From the NCBI GenBank assembly GCA_963815295.1, contig CAWFFZ010000008.1, positions 1 to 64,000 of the forward strand: DNA of 64,000 bases, given 5' to 3'. The translations under genes and the position numbers were made by a program. The notes beneath the pieces were generated by a model. It worked only from the letters and a program-made list of their open reading frames with translations. It ran no database searches and was not told the DNA's origin. Below are positions 26,448-35,158 of this stretch, one piece after another. The stretch comes from JACDHG01 sp963815295 (lineage in GTDB: Bacteria > Actinomycetota > Actinomycetes > Propionibacteriales > Nocardioidaceae). Positions within the stretch are counted from its first letter, which is position 1, and each line of letters opens with the position of its first letter.

Positions 26448-27332
26448 TTAGGAGTCTGGATCGGCATGTAGTGAGTCGGTGAGTTGTCGTGCTGCTGGGC
26501 CGATGGCGTGGCCCAGTGTGTGTGCTGGGCCGCCGACCGCGGACTGGTGGCTGCCTCCGACGTAGATGTGGAGGGTCGGGTGGGCCGCGGCGAGCATAGT
26601 GACTGTTTCGCGTACCGCCGGCACGTCCTCGGGAGAGGGGACGCCGAGTACTGCCGCAGCGGCGGAGCGGGAATCGATCGTCGCGACCCACTCCTCGGGG
26701 GGCAGGTCGCCGCCGACGTAGACGACTCCGGGGCCGGCTCGTCGCAGGGCGGTGGCGAAGGCCAGGACCCCGATCTCGTGGCGCGAGCCGCGGGCGAGGC
26801 CGACCACCACCGTAGGGTCCGGGAGCGAGCTGCCGGCAGCGTCGAAGAGTGCCGCGAGCCGGCGCTGGACGGTGGCGCTGACGAAGTGCTCACCGGCCAC
26901 AGTCACCGAGCCTCCGCGCCACGCGTTGCCCAGGTGAACGAGGGACGGCATCAGCCAATGAGTCCACGACCTGTTCGAACGTCCCCTGGGCGAACGCTTC
27001 GTCGAGGGCCGCGTCGAGCGCTGCGGGGTCGAAGTCGCGGGCAATGCGCGCCAGGGTGGTGACGTCGCCCAGGACAGCATCCACCTGCTGGCGGTGAACG
27101 CACCGTCTACCCTCGCGATGCCGTCCAGGACGTGCCGCGCGGCTTGTGCTGCACCCCAACCGGAGTCGATCAGCGTCTTCATCGCCGCAAGCCGGCGCAG
27201 CGCACTGTCGTCGTACAGCCGGTAGCCGCCCTCTGATCGCAGCGGGGCGACGACCCCGTAGCGACGCTCCCACACTCGCAATGTGTCGGGCGCGATGCCG
27301 GTCAGCTCGGCGGCCCGCTTCACGGTATACAC
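26448..27332 (-). CDS. CarH/LitR-like MerR-family regulator with cobalamin-binding domain
   Basis: The 294-residue protein begins with a MerR helix-turn-helix (YTVKRAAELTGIAPDTLRVW). The second half has the B12 sensor: W-x9-EH (WRGGSVTVAGEH), the signature of adenosylcobalamin photoreceptors, then the base-off His motif GSRHEIGVL and GGDLPPEEWVATI. CarH-type proteins bind DNA as tetramers in the dark and fall apart in light. Between about 27095 and 26965 the frame is shifted: one base is lost in a CCC run and one gained in a TT pair. The proper sequence there would read QQVDAVLGDVTTLARIARDF. Total length is preserved. GTG 27332 starts it, divergent from a secreted-protein gene and repeated operator-like sites. 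Confidence 0.8.
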   Translation of the reverse strand: MYTVKRAAELTGIAPDTLRVWERRYGVVAPLRSEGGYRLYDDSALRRLAAMKTLIDSGWGAAQAARHVLDGIARVDGAFTASRWMLSWATSPPWRALPATSTPQRSTRPSTKRSPRGRSNRSWTHWLMPSLVHLGNAWRGGSVTVAGEHFVSATVQRRLAALFDAAGSSLPDPTVVVGLARGSRHEIGVLAFATALRRAGPGVVYVGGDLPPEEWVATIDSRSAAAAVLGVPSPEDVPAVRETVTMLAAAHPTLHIYVGGSHQSAVGGPAHTLGHAIGPAARQLTDSLHADPDS

Positions 27333-27350
27333 AGCCGCATCGTAGCAGCC

Positions 27351-27438
27351 ACCTTGGACAATCCATAGACAAAGACTGGACAGGCCATCAAATCTCTGTG
27401 CACAATGGTGCGCATCACTTAGACAAACCTTGGACAGG
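27351..27438. promoter_or_regulatory. Repeated TGGACA-type sites in the divergent promoter
   Basis: TAGACAAAGACTGGACAGG (27366-27384) and TAGACAAACCTTGGACAGG (27420-27438) match at 16 of 19 bases in the same orientation. A third half-site, ACCTTGGACA, lies at 27351-27360. Direct repeats in a divergent promoter next to the regulator gene are typical operators of CarH/LitR proteins. The assignment to this regulator is inferred from position. Confidence 0.55.
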
Positions 27439-27448
27439 AGATTTTCCT

Positions 27449-27754
27449 ATGATGAAGCTTGCCCCCGTCGGCGCGATGCTCGCCGCTACCGCTGTGCTCC
27501 TCGCCGTGCCTTCGCCGGCGACCGCCACCCAGGACACCGCCTGTAAGAAGGCCGGGATGAAGACGCTGCAGAGCGCCGGACTCCTCGACGACGTCGCCCG
27601 CGACGGCCTCCCCATCAGCACCGCCGTCAGCCTCGGAGTGACGGTGCGCCCGGGAGCCGACCTTTCCGGCGTCCCCGACCCGCTGCCGCTCTCGGTGGTT
27701 CTGGCCGACCACCGTGCCGGCTCGAACAGCCTGTTCGTCTACCCCTGGTGCTGA
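27449..27754 (+). CDS. Small exported protein
   Basis: The 101-residue product has a clear signal peptide (MMKLAPVGAMLAATAVLLAV, cleavage near ATA-TQ). The remaining 75-residue mature part has a Cys near its start (DTACKKAG) and one at its very end (VYPWC), which could form a disulfide. ATG 27449 follows GGACAGGAG. It is the first gene after the repeated sites, so it is likely controlled by the CarH-like regulator. No family was recognised. Confidence 0.65.
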   Translation: MMKLAPVGAMLAATAVLLAVPSPATATQDTACKKAGMKTLQSAGLLDDVARDGLPISTAVSLGVTVRPGADLSGVPDPLPLSVVLADHRAGSNSLFVYPWC

Positions 27755-27885
27755 CGATCTGAAGCAGGCGCCGGGTGCGGCCGCGCGCCACCGTGGCGCG
27801 GCCGCCACCCGGCGGCATCGAGCGCCTAAACATGCTGTTCAGAAGAGTCTTGTAACTACTGACTCACCGACATGGAGGAAATCGT

Positions 27886-28132
27886 ATGACCGAGAGCACT
27901 GCTGCACACGAGCACTAACCCGAGCGATGTGGTGGATTGGACAGACCTCGGCCGCGAGATGTGGTCGTTTCTGACCGGTCGCGAGGCAGCGATCAACTAC
28001 CGCTTCATCGACATGGCCGTCGAGGTGCCACGCGACACCGGTGCCCAGGCTCCACGCGCCACCTGGAAGCTCAATGGGACCCTGCAGGTCACCACGAAGG
28101 ACAACGCAAGCTCCGCGGAAATCGGCGCCTGA
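27886..28132 (+). pseudogene. 82-residue protein with an early frameshift
   Basis: ATG 27886 has a perfect GGAGGA ribosome site. After MTESTAAHEH the frame hits TAA; if AC is restored in an ACAC run near 27916 the reading continues TNPSDVVDWTDLGREMWSFL and on to a stop at 28130. The product is soluble-looking and unrecognised. It lies between the exported-protein gene and the FHA gene in the same direction, only four bases before the latter, so it probably belongs to the operon. The lesion may be a read error. Confidence 0.5.
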
Positions 28133-28136
28133 GCCG

Positions 28137-29021
28137 ATGGCCATTGATCTGACGGTGGATGTCGACCTGGAGTTTTCGGTCGACATCCCCGGTTCGCGCA
28201 CCGTTACCGGGTCGCTGACTGGATCCGGCAAGACGCTGGAGCTACAAGTCAGCGACCCGGTCCTGTTCGCTGGGCGGGCCGACTCGGGTGCAATCCGAGG
28301 ACTTGCGCAGGCGCTGGCCGGCAAGGGGCTGTCCGTCAGGGTGATCTCGACGTCAGGGCTGTTGGTCACGTTGGGCGCGTCGCGGACGTCCTGGCTGCAG
28401 CGTCGGGTGACGGGCTCGCGTCACATCCGCATCGAGCGAGGGGCAGGGCTCTGGTCTCTGGTTCGCGGCCGTACCAAGTCTCCTACAGGCGGCGCGCTGC
28501 CGGTCGCCGAGCTAGCGCCGCCTCCTACCTTGACCCCGATCGCGCCTACCATGGCCCGGCGGCGTCGCCGTCCTGTGACCACGACGCATGATCCAGACCG
28601 GGGCGGGAACCCGCGGCTCATCCTGCCGGTCGGACCCTACCCGAGGGTAGGTGAACGACCGACGGTGTTCATGCTGCGCGACGACGTCACCACCATCGGT
28701 GGGGGAGGCGACTGTGACATCCGATTGCCGGGACTCGAGCCGCTGCATGCCGAGATTCGGCACGACGACGAGGATGAGTTCGTGCTAGAGCGGACCGCAG
28801 CCGGCGCAGACACCCGTGTCCACGGCGCCCCGGTGCAGAGCGCGATCCTGCGGACCGGGAGCAGGGTAGACCTCGGTGAATGGCAACTGTCGTTCTTCCG
28901 AGAGGAGTACGCCGATCACGGGCGCCCGTACGGTGGACGGATCGGTGGAGAGCTCGGCTATCAACGGCCCCAGCCCAGCCGCGCATACATCCAACGGCAG
29001 CACAGCGAAGGTACGCCGTGA
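28137..29021 (+). CDS. FHA-domain protein
   Basis: The 294-residue protein has a novel-looking N-terminal beta-rich part (about 1-115), a basic linker (MARRRRRPVTT) and a C-terminal FHA domain: PRVGERPTVFMLRDDVTTIGG, CDIRLPGLEPLHAEIRHDDE and a closing SRVDLGEWQLSFFR. FHA domains bind phosphothreonine peptides, usually linked to Ser/Thr kinases; no kinase is in the window. ATG 28137 comes four bases after the preceding stop, and its own end overlaps the next start (GTGA), so it is translated as part of the operon. Confidence 0.75.
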   Translation: MAIDLTVDVDLEFSVDIPGSRTVTGSLTGSGKTLELQVSDPVLFAGRADSGAIRGLAQALAGKGLSVRVISTSGLLVTLGASRTSWLQRRVTGSRHIRIERGAGLWSLVRGRTKSPTGGALPVAELAPPPTLTPIAPTMARRRRRPVTTTHDPDRGGNPRLILPVGPYPRVGERPTVFMLRDDVTTIGGGGDCDIRLPGLEPLHAEIRHDDEDEFVLERTAAGADTRVHGAPVQSAILRTGSRVDLGEWQLSFFREEYADHGRPYGGRIGGELGYQRPQPSRAYIQRQHSEGTP

Positions 29022-29926
29022 TCTCGCCAGAACCTGTTCTGGTCGCCGGAGCATCCGGCTTCGTCGGGCGACGGCTCTGTGCTGCCCTTACGGCGGCTGG
29101 CCATCAGGTGCGGGCCATGACCCGACACCCGGACAGCTATCGGGGCGATGGACAACCTGTCTACGGGGACGTGCACGACCCCGCCACCCTGACCACCGCC
29201 CTGGACGGCTGCCGTGCTGCGTACTACCTGGTGCACTCGTTGGCCTCCAAGGACTTCGAACGGCTGGACGCGGAGGCTGCCAGAGCGTTCGGCCAGGCCG
29301 CAGCTGACGCAGCGGTCCAGCAGATCATCTACCTGGGCGGACTCGGCAACGAGACCGACACGCTGTCGTCGCATCTGCGCAGCCGACGCGAGGTCGAAGG
29401 CCTTCTCGGCAGCGCTGGGGTGGCGGTCACCGTGCTGAGAGCCGGCATCATCGTGGGCAGTGGCGGCATCTCGTGGGAGATGACTCGCCAGTTGGTCGCG
29501 CACCTCCCCGCGATGGTCACGCCGCGCTGGGTGCGCACCAAGACACAGCCGATCGCCGTGGCTGACGTCGTACGCTACCTGGTCGGGGTACTGGACGAGC
29601 CCCGGTCGAAGGGGCGGGTCTTCGAGATCGGCGGCCCCGAGCAGATGCAGTACGTGACCATGCTGCGCCGGGTGGCCAAAATCAAAAACCGTCCACTGTT
29701 GATCGTGCCGGTCCCACTGCTCAGTCCCGGACTGTCGTCACGCTGGCTTGCCCTGGTCACCGATGTCGACACCCAGACCGGGCGGTCACTCATCGACTCC
29801 ATGGCCAACGAGGTCGTGGTCAGCGACGACAGCATCCGGTCCATCGTCGGTTTCGAGCCGATGGGATATGACGAAGCGGTGCGCGCAGCCCTGCGCGAGC
29901 ACGACCAGCAGAAGCTGGCCGGATGA
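29018..29926 (+). CDS. Atypical SDR / NmrA-type NAD(P)-binding protein
   Basis: The 302-residue protein has the motif VLVAGASGFVGRRLCAAL of atypical short-chain reductases, then AAYYLVHSLASKDF and IIYLGGLGNE, and VFEIGGPEQMQYVTML, which are typical of the NDUFA9/NmrA-like group. These often act as redox sensors or as reductases of unknown substrates. The YxxxK catalytic pair of classical SDRs is not seen. GTG 29018 overlaps the FHA gene stop, and its TGA overlaps the next ATG (ATGA), so three genes are coupled. Confidence 0.78.
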   Translation: MISPEPVLVAGASGFVGRRLCAALTAAGHQVRAMTRHPDSYRGDGQPVYGDVHDPATLTTALDGCRAAYYLVHSLASKDFERLDAEAARAFGQAAADAAVQQIIYLGGLGNETDTLSSHLRSRREVEGLLGSAGVAVTVLRAGIIVGSGGISWEMTRQLVAHLPAMVTPRWVRTKTQPIAVADVVRYLVGVLDEPRSKGRVFEIGGPEQMQYVTMLRRVAKIKNRPLLIVPVPLLSPGLSSRWLALVTDVDTQTGRSLIDSMANEVVVSDDSIRSIVGFEPMGYDEAVRAALREHDQQKLAG

Positions 29927-30684
29927 CCTCGCAGGTAACTACTGCCCGGTGGCGGCGCGCGCGTGACCAGGTCAGGTCCAGACTGCCGATGTCGATCAGG
30001 CACGTCGTGCCGGTCAAGCATGTCGAGCCCGCAGCCGTGGTCCGTCGCAGGCGACGCATCGTGGCCGGAGTCTCGCTGCTGGGCACCGGTCTGCTCGGCA
30101 TGTCCTTTTCGACCCAGCCCGGCTCCAAGAAGTTCTACGGGCTCACCTCCGCAGTCGCCGCCACCTGGACACTGGGAGGCTTCCTGTCCGGGCCGCTGCA
30201 CCTGGGCTGGATCCAGAGCCGCGACCAGCGCCTCCGCCGGCCGATCATCACACCGGTCGCCACCGGTGTGGCAGCGTTCGGCTGCTTCTGCGGATGCGCC
30301 CTCGTCGCGCAACACATCCCCGTCCTCGACCGGGCCATCAAAAACGTGCTGACGTTCGCCGACGAGGGCAGCACCCCCGTGATCGTCGCCACGACACTTG
30401 CCAACGGGCTGGGTGAGGAAATCTTCTTCCGCGGTGCCCTCTACGCGGCATTAGACGCCGACCGGGCCGCCGCCATCTCGACTGCCGTATACGTATTGGC
30501 GACCGCAACAACTCGAAACCCCGCCCTCATGCTTGCGGCCGGGGCGATGGGCACCCTCTTCAGCCTGCAACGTCGTGCATCCGGAGGACTGCAGGCGCCG
30601 GCCCTGACGCACCTGACATGGTCGACCCTGATGGTGTGCTACCTCCCGCCACTGTTCCGCCGCGCACACCGCGCCACATCCTGA
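29923..30684 (+). CDS. CPBP-family intramembrane metalloprotease
   Basis: The 253-residue membrane protein has about six hydrophobic segments. The family motif GLGEEIFFRGALYA (residues near 165) supplies the Glu-Glu and Arg of motif 1, and LTHLTWSTL near the end carries the His-containing motif. CPBP proteins (Rce1 relatives) process membrane peptides; some give bacteriocin self-protection. ATG 29923 overlaps the preceding stop. It closes the operon that begins at the CarH-like promoter. Confidence 0.82.
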   Translation: MTSQVTTARWRRARDQVRSRLPMSIRHVVPVKHVEPAAVVRRRRRIVAGVSLLGTGLLGMSFSTQPGSKKFYGLTSAVAATWTLGGFLSGPLHLGWIQSRDQRLRRPIITPVATGVAAFGCFCGCALVAQHIPVLDRAIKNVLTFADEGSTPVIVATTLANGLGEEIFFRGALYAALDADRAAAISTAVYVLATATTRNPALMLAAGAMGTLFSLQRRASGGLQAPALTHLTWSTLMVCYLPPLFRRAHRATS

Positions 30685-30814
30685 CTTACGCCTCCACACC
30701 TCATTGCCGACGGCACGACACGCCTGGACAGCGAGCCGACACCAAGGACCCACCCGAGCTGACGCTATCCATGTGAAGAGCAGACACATCCCGATTCAGG
30801 CTCGCCAGCGGCCC

Positions 30815-30831
30815 CTCAACGCAACGGTGCC
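30815..30831. mobile_element. Solo IS6-type terminal repeat
   Basis: CTCAACGCAACGGTGCC matches the transposase-start end of the IS6 copy (CTCAACGCAACAGTGCC at 22189) with one change. No transposase adjoins it. An integrase fragment begins immediately at its right side, so it marks an old insertion or recombination border. Confidence 0.6.
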
Positions 30832-30959
30832 GTCAATCTGCGGTGCTCGAGGTCGATGTGCCGTGGGCGGAGCGCGATGAGCTCGCTCCACCGCAGGTCG
30901 GTCTCGATGGCGACCTGGATCATCAACCGGTGCTGGTCGGGAGAGCTGGCTGGCAAGAA
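30832..30959 (-). pseudogene. Tyrosine recombinase fragment
   Basis: The minus strand reads QHRLMIQVAIETDLRWSEL and IALRPRHIDLEHRRLT, the region around the first catalytic Arg of a phage-type integrase. It is about 43 residues long, ends exactly at the solo IS6 repeat and is closed upstream at about 30959. It belongs to a different integrase from that at 1-691, whose corresponding segment differs. Confidence 0.65.
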
Positions 30960-31003
30960 AACCTGTTTCGGCCGGGCCGCGCGTCGCCGTAGTCTCGTAC
31001 TTC

Positions 31004-32014
31004 GTGGACATCCGGGTGCTCGACGGCACGGTGCTGGTCAATGACGCGCTGATGCGCGACTTCTACGACCTCAACCGGCGAGCCGAGCTCCATGGTCGGG
31101 CGCATGCGCCGTTTTGGGAGTTCGGGGAGTTCCTCGGTGCGTTCCGCTCGAACGACAGCGGTGAGCGGCAGGAGCTGTTCGCGGCCTACGACGGCGACCG
31201 GATGGTCGGTAACGCCGTGCTGTGGTCGTTCCTCCTCGACAACACCGACAAGGCCTGGTTCCGCATCAACGTCGACGTGCCGGAGCGGCGTCGCGGCATC
31301 GGCCGGGCGCTGGTCGAGCGGCTCGAGCAAACCGCCAAGGATGGCGGCCGATCACTAATCCTGGCTGATGCCAAGCTGCCCTTCGACGACCGCGAGAGTC
31401 ACGCCTACCGGCGTTTCGCCGAGGCGTGCGGCTACGAGCTCTTCAACTTCGAGGTGGTCCGCAACCTCGTCCTTCCGGTCCCGGACGAGCAGATCCAGGA
31501 GTGGATCGACGAGGCCGCGCCACGCCACGAGGGCTACGCGATCGAGACGTTCGTCGGCGCCGTGCCCAACGACCTCGTCGAGTCGCTGTGCATGCTGCTC
31601 GGCCAGCTCGCCGTCGACGCGCCCACCGGCGTCGTCGACTTCGAAGAGGAGGCGGTCACCCCGCAGCGGTACGCCGAGATGGTGGCGACCACGGATGCGA
31701 TGGGCCGAGCCCGTTACGAGACGGTCGCCCTCACGCCGGAGCGGCAGGTGGTGGCGCAGTCCACGCTCGCCGTGTCGCTGGAGGAGAACACCACGGTCTA
31801 CCAGTGGGGCACCTTCGTGCACCGCGAACACCGCGGCCATAGGCTCGGTCTGGCCACGAAGGCGGTCAACCTCCGCGCCGTCCAGGCCGCGCGCGACGAC
31901 CTGACCCTGGTCACCACCCAAAACGCCGAGACCAACATGTACATGGTCTCCATCAACGAGCGGATGGGATTCCGGCCGATCGAGATCGCGGCCGAGTTCG
32001 TCAAGCGCCTCTGA
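31004..32014 (+). CDS. Tandem GNAT acetyltransferase (mycothiol-synthase-like)
   Basis: The 336-residue protein contains two GNAT domains. The first (about 1-155) has the acetyl-CoA loop VPERRRGIGRALVERLE; the second (about 185-336) has HREHRGHRLGLATKAVNLRA and ends NAETNMYMVSINERMGFRP. Double-GNAT proteins in actinobacteria include mycothiol synthase MshD and many of unknown substrate. GTG 31004 starts at the first strand. It stands alone between mobile-element debris and an XRE remnant. Confidence 0.8.
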   Translation: MDIRVLDGTVLVNDALMRDFYDLNRRAELHGRAHAPFWEFGEFLGAFRSNDSGERQELFAAYDGDRMVGNAVLWSFLLDNTDKAWFRINVDVPERRRGIGRALVERLEQTAKDGGRSLILADAKLPFDDRESHAYRRFAEACGYELFNFEVVRNLVLPVPDEQIQEWIDEAAPRHEGYAIETFVGAVPNDLVESLCMLLGQLAVDAPTGVVDFEEEAVTPQRYAEMVATTDAMGRARYETVALTPERQVVAQSTLAVSLEENTTVYQWGTFVHREHRGHRLGLATKAVNLRAVQAARDDLTLVTTQNAETNMYMVSINERMGFRPIEIAAEFVKRL

Positions 32015-32238
32015 CCGATGGCGGTCCCGAAGCAAATGACGCGCCCCACCTGGGGCATGAGAGTCCCTGTACCGATGCTCGGCGAGGAGGTTGCGCACCG
32101 GATCGAGGTACGGGACGCCATGGTTACGTTCCAGCCATGATCCACGAGCTGCACCAGTTTCGCGCAACGCTTGACGGCTGCGCGCGGGCGGGTTCAGGAG
32201 GGCGCTGCCGAGTGTTTTCTCACGTCGCGACGGTCAAC

Positions 32239-32657
32239 CTAGTCTAGGCCGCGTCGCTTGGACTGCTCGTCGGTTACGCCGGTGAGGATTCGTAACTGGA
32301 TGCGCGCGAGGGCTTCGAGCCGCACCGATGCCGGCAACGATTCGATGGCGCCGGCCGCGTCATCGATTGCTTCGCCGATGGTGGGTCGTCGACCGCGGCG
32401 AGGCGCTATTCCGTCGATCGAGAGGCTGGGCAGCTCTTCTTTGATGCTGTACAGCTCGTCCAGCGACATCCGAGCGCCTTGGCGATCGGAACCTGATGCT
32501 TCGTGGACGGAGCCGGTAGCCGGTCTCGATCTGGGCGATGTAGGGGTAGGAGAGGTGGTCGCTTCGGCAAGCTCCTTGCGGCTCATGCCGAGCTCCCGCG
32601 GCGCGCTGCGATCTTCCTGCCGAGCTCGAGGTCGCCGGTCTTGGGTGAGGTTGCCAT
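32239..32657 (-). pseudogene. XRE-family regulator, several frameshifts
   Basis: ATG 32657 (ribosome site GGCGGAG) begins ATSPKTGDLELGRKIAARRG. The frame then changes, giving MSRKELAEAT, again SYPYIAQIETGYRL, and again MSLDELYSIKEELPSLSIDG with a tail GRRPTIGEAIDDAAG. At least three one-base shifts lie within 150 bases. The pieces in order form a complete XRE regulator of about 139 residues, homologous and inverted relative to 23511-23825. Palindromic sites lie upstream at 32694-32775. Confidence 0.7.
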
Positions 32658-32693
32658 CGCTCCGCCTGCAAGTTCTCTCGTACCCCTCACCCT

Positions 32694-32775
32694 ATGCTCT
32701 CCGAACAGTTGAGTGTCTGCAACATGCTGAAGCATCGTGATACGATATGCACAGAGTAGTAAGCGCGGAGAGCAT
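32694..32775. promoter_or_regulatory. Inverted operator-like sites upstream of the XRE gene
   Basis: ATGCTCTCCG (32694-32703) and CGGAGAGCAT (32766-32775) are perfect inverted repeats 62 bases apart, each next to a CCCT/AGGG extension. Between them lies a second, imperfect palindrome, GCATCGTGATACGATATGC (32731-32749). They occupy the likely promoter of the XRE regulator gene, so autoregulation is probable. Confidence 0.45.
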
Positions 32776-32972
32776 AAGGGGTAGACGTCATTGCCGGTGA
32801 TGTCGTCCACACGAGGGTGAACGTCGATGAGGCGGTACGGCTGAGGGCAGGGCGCTCAGCGCGAGCCGTGAGCGCAACACCGCAGGGCCGGAGCTCGTTC
32901 GGCTCAAGCACATCTTGGAGAAGGCGCTCGATCACCAGACTTCCTTCATCCGTCCCGGCTTGGGGAGGCAGC

Positions 32973-34448
32973 GTGAAACTCACTGCCGCACAGATCGACC
33001 GCGCCTGCGGCGTGCTCCTCGCCTCCGCCGCCGGCGACGCCCTCGGCGCCGGCTACGAGTTCGCCCACGTCGGCCGCCGACCTGGTGCCCGCGATGATCG
33101 GCGGCGGGCTCGGCGGCTTCGCGCCCGGGGAGTGGACCGACGACACCGCCCAGGCCGTCGCGATCGCCGAGGTCGCCGCCACCGGCGTCGACCTGCGCAC
33201 GCCCGAGGCGCTCGACCGCGATCGCGCAGGGCTTCGCCGACTGGTACGCCGGCGGACCCGCCGACGTCGGCATCCAGACCGTCCGCCGTGCTGTCGCCGC
33301 GCCGGCCGCACACCCGACCGGCGCGGAGATGGCCGCGGCCGCGCGCGCAGGTCCACGAGCGCTCCGGCCGCAGCGCCGGCAACGGCTCGCTGATGCGCAC
33401 CGGCCCGGTCGCGCTGGCCTACCTCGACGACCCCGACGGCCTGGTCGAGGCCGCGATGGCGGTCAGCGCGCTGACCCACCACGAGGACCACGCGCAGGAG
33501 GCGTGCGCGGTGTGGTGCCTGATGATCCGGCACGCCGTGCTGCACGGCGAGTTCCCGACGTTCGACGACATCGAGGCGTGGGTGCCCAACGCCGGACCAG
33601 CTGGCGCGACGTCCTCGCCGAGGCGGAGGCGCAAGCCGCCGCGCTCGTTCGCGCAGAACGGCTGGTCCGTCGGCGCGCTGCAGGCCGCGTGGTCGGCGAT
33701 CACCCACACGCCCGTGCCCGACCGACGGCCCGGCGTGCCGCCACCTCGTCGACGCGCTCGACCACCGCGATCCGGATCGGCCACGACACCGACACCGTCG
33801 CGGCGATCGCCGGCGCGCTGCTCGGCGCGCGCTGGGGGATGAGCGCCGTCCCCGCCGCGTGGCGGCGCATCCTGCACGGCTGGCCGGGCGTCGCGCGGCA
33901 GCGACCTGGAGCGGCTGGCGTACCTCACCGCCCGCGGCGGCGAGCCGGGCAAGTACGGCTGGCCGCTGGTCGACCACATCGACTACTGCCGCCTGCAGTA
34001 CGGCACGCCCGCGCTCGCCGCGCACCCGTACGACGACGGCGTGCTGGATCGCCGGGCGCGACCGCGCTCGACGAGCTGCCCGACGACGTCGACGCCGTGG
34101 TCAGCCTGTGCCTGACCGGCCGCACCCAGGTGCCCGCCGACGTCGAGCACATCAACTTCCGGCTCATGGACGAGGCCGACCCGGCGCAGAACCCCAACCT
34201 CGACTTCGTCCTGGTCGACGCCGCGCGCACGATCGCCGCGCCTGCGGGACGAGGGCAAGAGCGTGCTGCTGCACTGCGTCGCCGCGCACTCGCGCACGCC
34301 CACCGTCGGGATCGCCTACGCGATGCTGCGCGGCGTGCCGCTGGACGAGGCGCTGCCGGCGGTCTGCGACGCGCTGCCGGCTGCAGACCCGAACAGCGGC
34401 TTCCGAGCGGCGCTGAAACGCCTCGAGGGGAGGGGCTGCGGGATTTGA
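32973..34448 (+). pseudogene. ADP-ribosylglycohydrolase fused to a dual-specificity-type phosphatase, many frameshifts
   Basis: GTG 32973 (ribosome site GGGGAGG) opens KLTAAQIDRACGVLLASAAG DAL-type sequence of ADP-ribosylglycohydrolases. Metal-binding segments follow in other frames: GEWTDDTAQAV, GNGSLMRTGPVAL and IGHDTDTVAAIAGALLG. The C-terminal 150 residues form a cysteine phosphatase: DAVVSLCLTG and the CX5R loop HCVAAHSRTPTVG. Joined, the product is about 490 residues, and the total length is a multiple of three. Some nine one-base shifts occur, mostly in GC runs, so read errors are as likely as decay. Such an enzyme would remove ADP-ribose from proteins or nucleic acids and act on a phosphoester. 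Confidence 0.65.
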
Positions 34449-34588
34449 TCAACCTATGAAGCGACACCCCGGACCGATCTTTTTATCGGCCTCGCACTCG
34501 GTGATGCAGTCGGCTGGGGTCGGGGCGACGATCCATGCGCCGGCGCTTGAGATCCCCGACCCATAGGGCCCCTGGAGGGTCGCGGCCG

Positions 34589-35158
34589 TCACTGGACAGG
34601 GCCGCAGGACGGGCTGTCAGCCCCGCGCTTCATGGGCGGCGGAGCGTTGGCGGTTGATCCGAGGACCCCGGCCATCTTGCCGAGCACAGCGGCCAACCGA
34701 CGCAGTGCCGGCTGGATCCACGGCGACCTCCTCGCCGCGTGCCATGAGAACACACGGAACTCGGCCGATGCGCCGTTCAGCGTCGCCGAGGTGGCCTGGG
34801 CGCCGTCGGGAAGCCCGTGGCCAGTCAGCAGGTCCGCGGTGAGACGGCGGTTCACGGTCGTCGTCAGGGTTGATGCGCCCCGTTCGGCGGTGACGTCCAC
34901 CGACCCGCTGCCGAGACGGATGTTGATGCCGGCCACCCGGCTCTGTCCGTCCGGGATTTGCGGCACGACTGCCAGCTCGTCGCGGCCCAGGTCGGGACTA
35001 ACGCCGAGCTGGTGGTGCACGACCGGCCACAACGTGCCGTAGGTGCCCCAGGCCTGCAGCACCATCGACCGGTCGTAAGGCGGACGGTCGAAGTTGGTCC
35101 TGAAGTCGGGGCTCGGTGCGATCTCCGGCATCGCCCCCGGCATCTCCCACACGCTCGG
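34589..35158 (-). pseudogene. C-terminal part of a glycoside hydrolase-like protein
   Basis: The frame (PEIAPSPDFRTNFDRPPYDR, VLQAWGTYGTLWPVVHHQLG, VAGINIRLGSGSVDV) resembles the end of amylo-alpha-1,6-glucosidase-like or (alpha/alpha)6-barrel proteins with a beta-sandwich tail. It begins abruptly at the mobile-element end at 35159, so the catalytic barrel is gone. About 190 residues remain. Confidence 0.55.
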
